Of a DNA stretch of 64,000 nt, positions 11,385-22,984 are shown piece by piece. Position numbers and translations under genes: made by a program. This DNA comes from Jaltomata sinuosa (lineage: Eukaryota; Streptophyta; Magnoliopsida; Solanales; Solanaceae): assembly GCA_003996215.1 (NCBI GenBank), contig QJPP01004043.1:97563-161562 (forward strand), read 5' to 3'. The notes beneath the pieces are model-generated. The model was given only the letters and a program-made list of their open reading frames with translations. It was not told the origin of the DNA and did not search any database. Position 1 is the stretch's first letter; every line of letters begins with the position of its first letter.

Positions 11385-12360
11385 GTTAAGTTGGCACAAC
11401 AATTAATTGAAAAGAAAGAACCAACATCAAGTTAATTGATAAAAACACAAAGGAGTATAATAAAGAACTGGAAAGTATATCTAAGATAGAAAGACTGATT
11501 AACCAAAGAAAAAAAGAGAGCGAATAAGACTGCTTAACCTAAAACAAAAAGAGAGGGGGAAAGACTCAGATATAAAATAGAGAAGTAGTGTTAAGGGAAA
11601 AAAAAAGAGATATGAGAAAATGAGAGGAGAGGGACATTTGCTGACATTAAGGGACTCACAAAAAACACTTGTCAATAACTAAAAGGTGTCTCACACAACT
11701 AGTATTGGTTGTGTCTCACCCATATTAAAAATTTTCGCATATGTAGTTTGCTTCACACTCTTGCAGATTTGTGCTCAGAATAATTCAATAAAGATAATCC
11801 AACAAATTCAGAATCAAACAGCTGCCTTTCTACATATATACATAGATAACCTTTTTTATTTCTTTTGAGACCACTAATTGGGTTAGGTCGTTGTTTCCCA
11901 CAAGAATTTTTGCCTAAAAGCTAAACATGAAAAATCTCTCTTTGTATTTATGGGGCTTAATTTTAATAATCTCCCAAAAAATTGTGGGTCCACTTATTAA
12001 CCAGATGCTATATATAATTAAAGATCAAACAGATTTAAGATAATCCTTGCATCCTTAAAAACTTCCAAAATGTAACTAAGAAGAACGAATCGCACCTTGT
12101 TAATGATTAGAAATCCACAATTTTTGACATGATTTGTTTGGAATTTTAAAAAAGAGAGTATCTTGACTCTTGAGTTGAAGTTTTTTTTTAAAAAAGGTAA
12201 AATTGGAGGTTTATGCTTGGAAGGGGAATGCTAATTAGACAGTGAATGTACTTGTTTAAAGACAGAGATTGAATCCACAACCTAATTTGCCTGCACATTA
12301 AACGTGCGCTGATAAATTAAATAAATGTTTGAATTGGAAGGATATGTGAATGTTAAATTT
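11385..12360. other. Intergenic stretch, no feature supported
   Basis: AT-rich, with only one short open frame (11686-11868) that shows no domain. The A-rich/purine-rich patch at 11400-11650 has no recognised function. Confidence 0.45.
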
Positions 12361-12364
12361 TATT

Positions 12365-12780
12365 GGAAAAATTACGCACATAGAAAATTTCTAGACTTAA
12401 TTATATGGCGTAGCTAAGGTTTAAACTAAATAGCTAAATATACATTTCTTTTGTATTTGTATATTTCGGGGCTCATATACAAATCTTGGGACTCATATAC
12501 AAATCTCTAATTTCGGGGATCATATACGTTTGTAATTGTATACCAAGAGAATTTCGGGGATCATATACAAATCTCTAAAGGTTTGTATTTGTATGCAAAA
12601 TAATTTTCGGGGCTCATATACAAATCTCTAAAGCGAACTTGTATTTGTATACAGTATATACAATCTTTAATTTGTATATTTAGCTACTAAACTGTAGCTA
12701 CGGTTTGTAACTTCCCAAATTGTAGTTATGGAGCCTTATTTTTGCCTTAATGTTAGCTATTTCTAAAATTTTGTCAATTT
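12365..12780. mobile_element. MITE-like element with inner repeats
   Basis: Facing inverted blocks sit near both ends: 'gcgtagctaaggtttaaact...tagctaaatataca' (12410-12450) and the complement of 'tgtatatttagctactaaactgtagctac' (12673-12702). Between them, 'ttcggggctcatatacaaatctctaa' variants occur about five times. No coding capacity is present. Ends are approximate because no target duplication was identified. Confidence 0.5.
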
Positions 12781-12785
12781 TAATT

Positions 12786-14220
12786 TGTTTGCTCCTTAAA
12801 CGTGCTAGCTAGTACTAGTACTAATTCACTAATGTTGTTGGCTAACCAAAAAGACCTTATAAGATAGACTAGGCATATAATAGGCAATGGCCAACGATGG
12901 AGAAAAAGAGACAAGACGTTAATAATGAAAGAGTGACAAGATGTGAAACTGATATTTTGGTAGAGTTGCTATTCTTTTTAGCATTGGCTCACATGGCAAG
13001 TGGTCGAACAAAGTAAGAAAGGGATATCAAAAAAAGGAAGCAGGTAGGGGATACTCTCCAATTCCAATATCTATTGCCCACAACTTATTACAACAATTAT
13101 CCTTCATTTCAATTTTCATGGACCCCTTCCTTTGATGTGCCCAAAGGCTATGGACTAGAGGTTTGAGATTACTTTGTTTGAAAGGTGATAGTTAGAACAC
13201 TGATAGTGTAAAAGAAATTTATACTATCATGTCATCTAAAAAATAATTACAAATTACCAATCGTTCATTAAACGTGAGATAAGTAGCCTAAATATATGAC
13301 AATTTGCCTGCTACAATAGGTTAAGATGCATTAATATGAATCTTACGGACCATTCGAACATTATTTCAAATCAAATCAGGTTGATTCGAAGTTGAAATTT
13401 ATTTGGACATGCAATTCGGATTTCTTATGTTGTATATTTTCTAGTCATAAACATAAAAATTCTACAATTTGTGAAAACTATCAAAACTCTCTCAGCCTTT
13501 ATACAATCTTACCAAATGAACAAGCCATAGTTCCTAAACAAGGTATCGAAATATCTTAAAACGCCGCATTAATAAATCGTATATCTCCTTGTTACTTTTA
13601 TAAATAAAAACTTTGCGATTACATGTTATTACAAACTTTCAAATATATATAATTTTACCAAGATTCATTGGTCTGAGAAAATCAACAATAGCAGTAACTA
13701 ACTATTCTTTAATATAATCTTTTCACATGGTACAAACAATCTATCCACGTCGAGCATAAGTGTTTTCTTACAAAATTTAAATTGAAGTGTCATTTTTTGC
13801 AAAATATAAACTTATGTGTCAAGTTTATATTTCAAAAAATATTGAAATCACAACTTGAAACTTAAAGTCCTACTTTTTGGAGAATATAGGATTTCAAATC
13901 ATTATTTGTGAAATTGGAGTTTTGTTCAAATTTCATGAACAAGCACTGTTTTAAATCAAAACTTCAAATTTAAATCTCTAAATCCTATGACCAAACACCT
14001 ACTTAAAGCGTTGTTTGTGTAGGTAAGTTAAATCCTAGACGACATATGTGTACCCTAATATTTTTGGAGTCTTTCTCGAGTCTCTTTCTTCTTTTTTCTT
14101 ATACAATTGCGTGCTATATATACAGTTGGCTATGTCAATGAGTGCAACATAAATGAGGGGTGGGGTTTGCTGGTTGCGGGCTCGGGGCTTGCACGGCATA
14201 TATAGCACCAAATAGCCCAC
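12786..14220. other. Intergenic stretch, no feature supported
   Basis: Unique-looking AT-rich DNA without ORFs of interest, splice-consistent exons or repeat structure that I can see. Confidence 0.45.
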
Positions 14221-14223
14221 CAT

Positions 14224-14396
14224 TATTTTTTCCCTTAAGACTATGTTTGATATCTGCATTGGAGTCCTATTAATCTGGATTCATACATTAATAGAGTTCA
14301 TTTTTTAGGGCGGCACTCCCAACGGATCCTTTTCATACACATGCTTGAACTCGAGACCTCTAATTAAGGGTGGATGGCTCTCAACCATCTCACCAT
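14224..14396 (-). mobile_element. tRNA-derived SINE (SolS-like), near full length
   Basis: On the minus strand it begins with an A-box-like 'tggtgagatggttgag' (14380-14395), followed about 20 bp later by a B-box-like GGTCTCGAGTTCAAGC (14343-14358). The body then has 'gttgggagtgccgcc' and 'ccagattaata(g)gactccaatgc' blocks, characteristic of Solanaceae SolS SINEs. It ends in an A-run (gggaaaaaataa). A short open frame overlapping it (14035-14259) is not a gene. Confidence 0.75.
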
Positions 14397-14403
14397 ATAT
14401 AAT

Positions 14404-16200
14404 TCATGTTGGTTGTTAAATATTTCTTTCTTTAACAACGATTTTTAAAATATTCTTTAAACAATCTAAATTATAACAACAATTGACAAATCGATTTTTC
14501 AAATTACGTAAAAAGAAAAGTTAGATGTCTTAAACTTTTTGTTAGTATTACTTAATTTAGTTGGCATCAATCTGTTTTCTCAATTTTCCTTTGTTTTCCT
14601 TTTTCAAGTTAACTTTTGCATCCATACTGACAAGTGACATAACTGACTAGATGAAATGCTTGTTTTTAGTACATTATCTGTAAAATGATTTTTTCTTTTA
14701 AGGGATAAATTAATTTGAGAGAGATTCCTCCATATTTGACTTTGTAATACTAATTTTTCTTATAATTTATGATATTATGTTTATCTTTCAAGTAGTCCGA
14801 TCATAATCTTTTTCATTATTAATAAATAAATCAAAAGAATTACTACAATAAATTAAAATAAGAGAAATAAACGTAATATCATAAATCACGAGGAATGTAA
14901 ATATTATGAAAACCTAAAGGGAGCTCTCTTAAATTATTCCTTTATTTAAATGTCCATATCAAAACTCAAGTATACGAAATTAAGGGGCAATTATTGTAGC
15001 CAGAGACAGAGGCAAGGACGCAAGGAGTTTATCAAAATGCTTTTTGTTGAAAATTTATACAGTATTATCTTTTATGTATATATAATAAATGTTGATTCTT
15101 ATTGATTTTTGTGAGTGTTTATCTTTTTATATCCTGAATTTTCTTGATGAAAATTATGACTTTGCTAATTGTAGCGGAATGAAACTTGGAAGTTGGAACA
15201 CTACTATTGTTTGTCTATATGCAACAGAGTGCATTATTGGATGTGTGCATGCAAATATGGATTTTATTTTAAATGTGGATTTGCTAAAACTTGAGCTAAT
15301 AGTAGACAATGTTCATCTAACTTTTCATCATTAATCGTTCTCAATTAAATTTTAAAAAAGAAAGATGTGTTAGCAAAATAAAAATGAATTCAAAAGGAAA
15401 AAATTAAAAGAAGATGTTTTACTTCATATATTCAAACTTTTGCATGTTTCTATTTAAATAAAAAAGTAAATTAAAGAATTAAGAGTTGATTAGTTTCGAC
15501 TTCCCTTTGGATGTTAGCATGCATAACAACATAACTTACTCTGCTGAAACTCTTTTAACTCTTCTCACAATTTTCAATAGGGTTTTACCTGTTTACCAAA
15601 TGGTACTACATAGTAATTCCTCATTCTTAGACAAAAATAAGAGTATTTCTTTGTTAATTTTATTACTATTGTCCCTAATTGACTAATGAGACAGGTTCTT
15701 TTCATTTTTCAGACGACTATCTAGACTTTTTTTCTTCCTTACATTCTTTTTATAATTTCATCCTGATATTTCAACTAAGCACTTATGATTATTCATCATA
15801 ACACATATAAATATATTTTATCATGTATGATCCTTACTTGTACTAAGATGGATAATATATGTGTAACAACTCGGAAATACAAACTATATTGATAGTAATA
15901 TCCAACGCTTACAACCCAAATAATCAAAACAACATTAATAGAAATACAATATGCAGGAGTTAAGATACAAGAGAACCAAAAGAAGGGGATGAGAAGTTAG
16001 AGCCAGAAGAAGGGGATGAGGACGTTCAGACATTTGATTTCACAATAAGCATAATTGTTGTTTCCAACTTCTACTCCTTTTTAACCAAATGCTAATTGGG
16101 CCTGGATCCCAAATGAAGCTCTCCAATATTTTACTTGGCCCGATAATCTCAACCGGATCAGTCTTATTTACCACTTCTAGCCCATAGGCCCTTTCGGAGT
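14404..16200. other. Intergenic stretch, no gene supported
   Basis: Mostly AT-rich. The open frames at 15089-15334 and 15486-15686 show no domain or composition typical of coding DNA. From about 15880 the sequence becomes less AT-biased and may be an old transposon, but I cannot identify it. Confidence 0.4.
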
Positions 16201-17220
16201 CCGCTAGGTTGACAACAATATGAAATTCACAACGAATAAATAAAATGATGACACATGATCACCGGCTTCATTAGATAAAGAGAAAACAAAAACGTATAAT
16301 TTGATTGACACCTTTTTCAGGGTAATAGGTGTAATTGGTAAAAATATATTAGAGCAAGACCAGATACATGGTAAGCACAAACAGGATGGTAGCCAACCCC
16401 GAGCCAATCAATGCTTGGGCTGGAGATCGAGGAAACTTAATTTCCACTTTCAACAACTTGGTCTCAGGTCTGGTATATACATGCCAGGCAATCGTACTCC
16501 GAAATGACACCAAAGTATCCGGAACAATCGCTTTTCAACAATTATCAGATCACAAGATATTTGGGATTTTATTTAATCACGTTTAATAACCACCACTGTT
16601 CTTGTAACAGTTGATTAACAGAGTTGCTTAGAGTTATGTTATCCTATAAATACCCTAATCGATCTCCCCATTATTGTAGGAGTATCCATCTAGTTACACT
16701 TCCTATTACACATATTCTCTACAAAATCACTATTCATCAGGGTTCTTCACCAATCAGACTGCAGTATTTTAATAAGAATCTTTTTAACTTTTCCTTTCTC
16801 AGTTACTTCAATTCACTTGTCTATTTTGCTATTTTCATTACATTATCAAAGGATTAATTGAATTTGGACAATCAATTAATAAGCTAATTTTAACAATACA
16901 ACTGTTTTTCCTAATAAGCTAATTTTAGGTAAACAAGAAGGACTAGGAAAAATATCTCTTAGTCAATGTTCAAAACCAAGTGTTGAGGCCTAAAGTAACC
17001 CATGTCATGCTTTCAAGAAAAGCTCGAACGCCTTTGACAAGAGAGTACTTGTACCCAGAAACGCGAGATAATTCTATTTAAGAAACTCAACAAAATAGCC
17101 TTATAATTTCGAAAGAAGGGGTGCGTCCTCGTAAAAGGGATACCTTACAAATGTGACTGACATAATCAATTATAGGCGTTTATTATGCATGTTTAATCCT
17201 AGTAAAGGTATTTAATAAGG
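16201..17220. other. Unidentified stretch with a TATA-like site
   Basis: This part is more balanced in base composition. It contains 'cctataaataccct' near 16644, a good TATA-type sequence on the + strand, followed by a pyrimidine-rich stretch. It could be the LTR or promoter remnant of a retroelement, or a host promoter that has lost its gene. Overlapping small frames on both strands show no domain. Confidence 0.3.
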
Positions 17221-17389
17221 AAAATGTCCTTAGTAAGAATGGCAATTTTACAAAACCATGCAAGTAGAAGTTTTTCTTTACTCTTCGGAAAAGTAGTGAA
17301 TTCCACCTTCCACGGTTCCTCACTCCCACCCACGTTGCTTCAAAACTTAGGTAGACCAATTCCAACTAGAGTTATCACTTCCCACTTTC

Positions 17390-17700
17390 CACATGTACAT
17401 ATATCCATCTATATCTTCTATTATCTTCATCTCCAAGTCTCCATTAGCCTCCTCTTCACGCTTCTCGATCTCATTATTCATCATTTTCCCTCCTTCAATA
17501 CTACTACTTCTCTCCTGACTACTATTTAACATTCTCTTCTCTAAGCTTTTTCTGTCATATTTTTTACTACACTTGGTTTTTTTTTTTGTTATTCTTGTCT
17601 TCATTTGTTAATTTTGAAAATTTAAAATTAATTCTCAAGTGAAGTCTTTATGATTTTGTTAACTTAATTGCTTTCAATATTTTTCGTCTTCCCAATTACA
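17390..17700 (+). promoter_or_regulatory. Probable promoter/5' leader of the ADELFFDGKI-motif gene
   Basis: A TATA-like 'ctatatct' near 17410 is followed by a CT-rich stretch (17425-17560), a usual composition for plant 5' leaders. The transcription start is not determinable here. Confidence 0.35.
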
Positions 17701-18480
17701 ATGGCAATTGAGTTGTGTTCATCTGATGAGTCTAGTTTGGGCATAATGAGTCCAGCTCGGATCTCCTTTTCTCATGATGTTTCACAAACGGGCTCTGTTC
17801 CTGTTGAACAGTATATTCGATCAACTTCACCTTCCTCTAGCATTGATTTTGATTTTTGTGTGTTTCGCGAAAGCTTCGATCTTGAATCTTCGTCTGCTGA
17901 TGAACTTTTCTTTGATGGAAAGATTCTTCCTATTGAAATCAAGAGAAGAATTTCCTCTGCTCCGCCTAGAAAAACAGAGCAACCGCTGCCACCACCCCCT
18001 CCTCTGCCTCAATGCAAGAACAGCAGTAACACTGGCAATAGAACGTCGAAGAATGAAGATGTAATCGAAAATAAAACAGGGGTTCTTGAATCGTCACCAG
18101 ATGAAAAGCAGAATTCCAAGTCGTTTTGGAGATTCAAGAGAAGTAGTAGCTTAAATTGTGGGAGCGGTTATGCAAGAACTTTGTGTCCATTGCCACTTTT
18201 ATCTAGAAGTAATTCAACGGGATCATCTCCAAGTGTGAAGCGTAATTCATCATTACCAAAGGATAATTTAAGTCATCACAAGCATCATTCTCAAAGACAC
18301 TTTTCAAAATCAATGTCTTCTAATGGTCAAAATTGTCAAAAGCCTCCATTGAAGAAAGCACCTGGTAATCCATACAGCAATGGAGTTAAATTCAGCCCAG
18401 TACTAAATGTCCCTCCAGCAAATTTGTTTGGATTAAGCACTTTCTTTTCCAGTGGCAAGGAAAAGAACAAGAAGAAGTGA
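17701..18480 (+). CDS. Ser-rich ADELFFDGKI-motif protein, membrane-associated kinase regulator-like
   Basis: An intact, intronless 259-aa frame. I start at ATG 17701 (MAIELCSS); an in-frame ATG at 17668 would only add a hydrophobic 11-residue extension in leader-like sequence. Residues 46-60 are acidic/aromatic (SSIDFDFCVF), followed by ADELFFDGKILP at 66-77. A proline run is at 95-103, basic Ser-rich segments (SFWRFKRSSSLNCG; RNSSLPK) lie in the middle, and the C-terminus carries a KFSPVLNVPPANLFGLSTFF block and ends in lysines. The ADELF-x-GxILP motif plus basic Ser-rich regions are known from the plant MAKR group and relatives such as At1g67050. MAKR proteins bind the plasma membrane through basic patches and tune receptor kinase signalling. 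No transmembrane segment or enzyme domain is visible. Function is inferred from motif only; the frame and composition make the gene itself secure. Confidence 0.85.
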   Translation: MAIELCSSDESSLGIMSPARISFSHDVSQTGSVPVEQYIRSTSPSSSIDFDFCVFRESFDLESSSADELFFDGKILPIEIKRRISSAPPRKTEQPLPPPPPLPQCKNSSNTGNRTSKNEDVIENKTGVLESSPDEKQNSKSFWRFKRSSSLNCGSGYARTLCPLPLLSRSNSTGSSPSVKRNSSLPKDNLSHHKHHSQRHFSKSMSSNGQNCQKPPLKKAPGNPYSNGVKFSPVLNVPPANLFGLSTFFSSGKEKNKKK

Positions 18481-18482
18481 TT

Positions 18483-18544
18483 CTTACCGTCTAGAATTAG
18501 TCGAGGTGCGCGAAAGCTAGCCAGAACAACATGATTATCAAAAA
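18483..18544 (+). mobile_element. 5'-truncated SINE tail directly after the stop codon
   Basis: The block 'gaattagtcgaggtgcgcg' with 'aaagctagcc...gattatcaaaa' is the 3' tail of a Solanaceae SINE. A related tail is in the desaturase intron (45847-45945). It is flanked by a 21-bp direct duplication with one mismatch (18462-18482 and 18545-18565). The left copy contains the final codons and TGA of the gene; the right copy repeats them, with AAG replaced by TAG. The insertion therefore hit right at the end of the reading frame and left the protein unchanged. Confidence 0.8.
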
Positions 18545-18565
18545 AAAGAACTAGAAGAAGTGATT

Positions 18566-19605
18566 AAAGAACAAGATTTGCTTTATTAGTTTCCAAAATT
18601 AGCAAAGTTTGGAAGTGTGATTAAGTTGTTTTTCTCACTTTTTTCCTTAGATTAACATGATTGAGATTTGAGAGGGGGGAAAAGAGAAAAAGTGGAGAAA
18701 GGATAAATGGGGCCAAAAGCATGGAGCATAATTCATTCCATGCCACATGCTTTTTAAGAAACAGGTAACATTTGCTATCAGATGGCAGAGAGGCCCCTGC
18801 CCCATTATGCTTTTTATTTGTTGTTGTTGCTTTTGGTTGCCTTACACATGCATGTAACTATATGTGATTCTAATTTGGTTCTTTGCTTTTTGTTTACTGA
18901 TTCCGTCAGAGATAAGACTTAAGACAAAAGGTATAGTAGTAGTTGAACTGCTGATGCTCTGAAATAGTACATTTTATTTTTTCAGCTCGGAATTAAGAGT
19001 GTTCATGGTTCTATTCCAATCGATTTTTCTCTAAAAAGAAATCAAATCAATTAAGACAGTTTTTCAAATGTTGGAATTAAATCAAATCAATTAAGTCTGT
19101 TTTGCTCGCTTCGAGTTCTGTTAGTTTTATTAACTTTTTTGGTTTTTGGCGATTTTTTTTTTTTCTATAAAAATATATGACAATATGTTTTTCAACACAT
19201 ATTAAGTTGACTATATCTCAACATAACACAATCAAGTAATCCGTTAAGAAAATAATGAAACATATATATGTAATCAAGTTATATATGTAGCTTCCCTCAA
19301 AAGCCATATGCATTGTTCAAGAATTTATTCATTTTTAAAGAACATAATTAAATAAATAATTATTTTTAATTTGAACTCGAAATACTTCTTCCTCAATTTA
19401 TACCAAAGATTGTCCAACCACCTACTGATAATGTCAGATAACTCAGAACTGTAGTCTCTTTTTAAAAATTCTTTAGTCAGGGGTAGTACTGACACTCAAA
19501 TATTTTACACATGTGTATTCTACATCACGTCTAGTGGTGTCAGTGACTCAGTATCATGTCCCATTTATTGTTGGTAATTTTTGGCATCTTACAGGCTCTT
19601 TCCAC
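18566..19605. other. 3' flank and AT-rich DNA with a MITE fragment
   Basis: 18566-18900 is presumably 3' UTR and flank of the upstream gene; I cannot fix the poly(A) site. 18985-19170 ('agagtgttcatggttctatt' and following T-rich stretch) resembles one end of the 10692-11384 MITE family. Nothing else is recognised. Confidence 0.4.
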
Positions 19606-20046
19606 CACGAGTGTAACAAAATTTAATAAGCACTTTTTAAAGTAGGTTAGTACAATTAGAATTAATTGTTTGTCTAAAAATGATTGGTAGCTTATTACGT
19701 TCATAAGCTTATTATATGACATTACAAGTAAAATATTCTGACTTTTCTAGCTAATTAATATTCCCCTGGCCCACTTTATATTACTCACTTTTCTTTTTAG
19801 TCAGTTTAAAAAAAAATGACACGTTTTTATATTTAGTAACAATTTAACTTTAAAATATCAATTTTATCTTTAATGAAATGATTTATAGCCACGAGTGTAA
19901 CAAAATTTAGTGACTTTGTTTAAGTCGGTTAATTAGTACAACTAGAATTAATTGTTTGTCTAAAAATGATTGGTACTTTACGTTTATAAGCTTAGTATAT
20001 GACATTACAAGTAAAATATTCTGACTTTTCTAGCTAATTAATAAGT
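19606..20046 (+). repeat. Direct duplication flanking half a MITE
   Basis: A segment of about 155-160 bp (cacgagtgtaac ... agctaattaat) starts at 19606 and again at 19890, with a few differences and small indels. Between the copies, 19766-19889 is the outer half of a Stowaway/Mariner-like MITE, recognisable by comparison with the complete copy at 48852-49088 (shared 'atttagtaacaatttaac' and 'ttaatgaaatgattta'). The MITE lacks its other half. Confidence 0.7.
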
Positions 20047-20360
20047 TTTTAGTATACGAGAGTTCGACGAACCAAAGTGGAAACAAGAAAAACAAAAAAC
20101 TATTCCAAGTTTCTAGTCATAAAGAAACGACTTGCTCGTCTTTATTAAGAAGTTATATATACATTGCTCTTATTTGAACATCTACAAAGATGGTGAGTAC
20201 CCTGATTGTCTGCCATTTCATTTGGCATTAAAGTCCTAAAGAAAAACGATCCCTAATCATTTTCAAGCCAGGTCAAAAGCTTTTCCACTAATGATTTTTT
20301 AGGTGTAGAATCAAGTTCATCGCTTTCTTTATATATAGGAGCTACTAGATTTATCACGAA

Positions 20361-20416
20361 GGGTAGAGGAATTGATCAACTCATCAGGCTCATGACCTGA
20401 AGATTGCAGGTTCGAA
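20361..20416 (+). tRNA. Truncated tRNA-fMet-like sequence of mitochondrial type (pseudogene)
   Basis: The 56 bases from 'gggtagaggaattg' through 'caggttcgaa' match, with about one mismatch, my recollection of plant mitochondrial trnfM: D-arm, anticodon arm with CAT in 'ggctcatgacctg', variable loop and the T-arm start. The sequence breaks off after TTCGAA; the rest of the T-arm and acceptor stem are missing and the first bases differ. It cannot make a working tRNA. The likely origin is a small mitochondrial DNA insertion (NUMT), or a retroposed tRNA, since a short A-run follows at 20426-20432. Confidence 0.65.
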
Positions 20417-20432
20417 GCTATGATTAAAAAAA

Positions 20433-22190
20433 ATGTTGTAACAATAATAGAATTGCACCATCAAAGACTTTTAAATATTGAAGAGAGAAAGAAGAGAGTT
20501 CCACATGATCGAGTTAAATTGATACATTTTAGAAGAGTTTCACATAATTCCTTGAATAGGCCTCCGTCATAATGCTCTTCGTTGTCAAACTGCCAGTAAT
20601 AATAGGAGTAAAACAAGATTGGACCTATGATAGAAAGGACTTAGAGGTGTCCATAGAGCATCCCCGTAGTACACTAAAAAGAATCTTACTCGCCATCATA
20701 TTGTCGTGGAGTGATAAATACTCATCTATCCTTAATTAATTAATTAAAGGTCTCAGATTCGAGCCTTGATATGAATGGAGTCACCTTTTGGTAGGAAAGG
20801 CTTTACCCCAATGGGCCCCAAAGCAAATACCGCACAACAGATGATAAGAACCCACCAGAACTTAACATGAACTTTTCCTGAATTATTGTTCGTACAAAAA
20901 ATTGATTTTTTAAATATATGTTTTCTTAAAAGCTCTTCTCATTTCAATTTGTTTATAAGAAGGAAATACAAATTAATTAAAATGCAATTAGTTACACTAG
21001 TAAGAAAAATAAAAAATTACCGGTCATTACATGCAAAATTCTCATGATTCGATGAATCACTTTTGTTACCAACCTGTGTGAATCTCCATCGATTTAATTT
21101 TAACCTATCTATTCCACTAATGTCTATTGAGTATATTTAATTTAAAGACAACTATTTGGGCTACTTATGCATCACAAGCTCTGAAAACACACGACTCTAT
21201 TCGATATAATTCAATTAACTATATTTTAATTCTAAATAAGTTGGAGTCGGCTATAATACAACAAAATCGTCCTCACTCCCATGTATATCTATTTCTCAAC
21301 CAAAATCTCTTTTCTTGTGCATAAACTTCAGGAAAAAAGTGATTGGATTCAGTCATATATAATTGAAGTTCAAGTAAAATAATTGAATTTCAATCATGTG
21401 TTTGGAGTTCAAATAAAAATGAATGAATTCCAATTGTATGTGATTAAACTCAAGTCATATGAAACTTTAAATATTTTTTGTGAAATTAGGTTTTATCAAA
21501 TCTAATTTCAGATGATAAATTTATAATTTTTTTACGTACTACGAGTATAACTTAATGATAGTTCCAAAATCGAGAATCCATGCACTTCTGCCCCATGGTT
21601 GTTTCTCTGGATATTTTTATGGGATAGCTTCTTCTTTTTAATATGTGGCCCTTTCAAAAACAATTAAATAATAAATAGCATTGCGTCAGAATTTCTCTTC
21701 TTTCTTCTCCCTTTTCCATCTTTCCTCCTTTTCCATTTTCCCCTTCTTTTTCAATCTGTTGTAAAAATTAAAAGGCTCATTATTTATTTTTGATTGGAAT
21801 TGAATAGGTAATGTTTCATTGAGTTTGTATTGTCAATCCTCAATTATTAGGATAGGTTTGGTTGGAGAAAATTGAAGAGCACCATTACTGAATTTTGTTG
21901 AGTTTGAAAAAAATAAAATTGACGAAGACAAAGTGAGTATTAATTTTTGAAATTTAGGTTGAATCTAATCTTTGAAAATTATTGGGATAGATAGTATCTA
22001 ATTTAGAGTCATTTGCAATTGATTTTGAGTAATTTTAAAGCAAAAACGTGATGACGATATTTTTACACAGGAATTCATGGCTACCCATTAGGATTTTGTG
22101 ACCATTTTTGACGATTCATTAGAATTAACCACAAATATTGGTAATCCATCAGGATTTATGACAAGACATCTCACCCATCATGCTCTCCCT
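20433..22190. other. Intergenic stretch, no gene supported
   Basis: AT-rich to moderate composition, without convincing exons. 'attggagttcaa/tgaattcaa' words recur near 21360-21450. No transposon ends were recognised. Confidence 0.4.
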
Positions 22191-22201
22191 CTCTATCCTC
22201 T

Positions 22202-22360
22202 CTACAACAACAACAACAACAATATGCCTACTGTAATACCAATGTTATGTGCATTGTTATTTTAATTTGTTGTCCCTTTTCTTTTGTACTTCTTTGCTTT
22301 TTGAGTCAAGGGTCTATTGGAAATAGTCTCTTTATCCCGCAAAGATAGTGGTAAGATCAG
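22202..22360. mobile_element. Two facing fragments of RTE/TS-SINE tails
   Basis: 22204-22250 begins with acaacaacaacaac and continues as the reverse complement of an RTE/SINE tail. 22300-22360 carries 'gagtcaagggtctattgg' and 'aaatagtctcttta', the same tail type in + orientation. They are therefore two fragments in opposite orientation, or one element with an internal inversion. Confidence 0.6.
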
Positions 22361-22461
22361 CGTATATTTTATCCTCTCTCTCTGTGTGTATTTTTTTATC
22401 TTTGCCTCTTTCTGTACTTCAGTATTTTTGCTTCTCTCTCTGTTCTTTTTCTGTATCTTCA

Positions 22462-22880
22462 CAAATGAATACAAGTGATACAATAGTGAATCAATACAAA
22501 TGATACACGATCGAATGAATACAAATGATACAAGAGCGAACGAATACAAGTGAAATTAGAGCGAATGAATACAATCTCCTATTTTTTTAAATCTTTGTAT
22601 ACACTCATACTGTATTCGTTGATAGAACCTAAATACGCGCATGAATACTAGTTAAATCAAAGTGAAGGAATACAAGTGGTACAAGAGCGAACGAATACAA
22701 GTGATACAAAAGCGAACAAATACAATAGAAATTAGAGCAAAAGAATACAGTCTCCTATATATTTTGTTGTTTCTTTATACACGCAGACTGTATTCTTTGA
22801 TACAGATTGTATTCATTGATATAGCTTGTATTCATCGATACAGTCTAAATACACATATGAGTACAACGAATACAGTCGCC
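22462..22880 (+). repeat. Tandem 'gaatacaagtgatacaagagcgaac' repeat clusters
   Basis: Two clusters of a ~25-bp unit (words gaata caa(g/a)tg and atacaagagcgaa) lie at about 22463-22575 and 22666-22750. Each is followed by the same 'acagtctcctat...tatacac' segment. The block is thus a larger duplication of about 190 bp that itself contains short tandem units. It may be the subterminal region of a DNA transposon. Confidence 0.6.
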
Positions 22881-22984
22881 CAACACCTCAATTTTTTTGG
22901 CCTAACATCTCAAATTGTTACTATGAATGGTAAATACTTAAACTATAAATATAGATTCTAATAAGGCACACACTATAATCATTT

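Noticed and set aside
17347..17604. Minus-strand 85-aa frame overlapping the gene leader
   Set aside because: Glu/Lys-rich antisense of a CT-rich leader, no domain.
17668..17700. Upstream ATG of the ADELFFDGKI-motif gene
   Set aside because: It would add a hydrophobic stretch encoded by leader-like sequence; ATG 17701 gives the MAIELCSS start and a coherent protein.
20361..20416. Functional nuclear tRNA-Met gene
   Set aside because: The 3' half of the T arm and the acceptor stem are missing and no terminator T-run fits.
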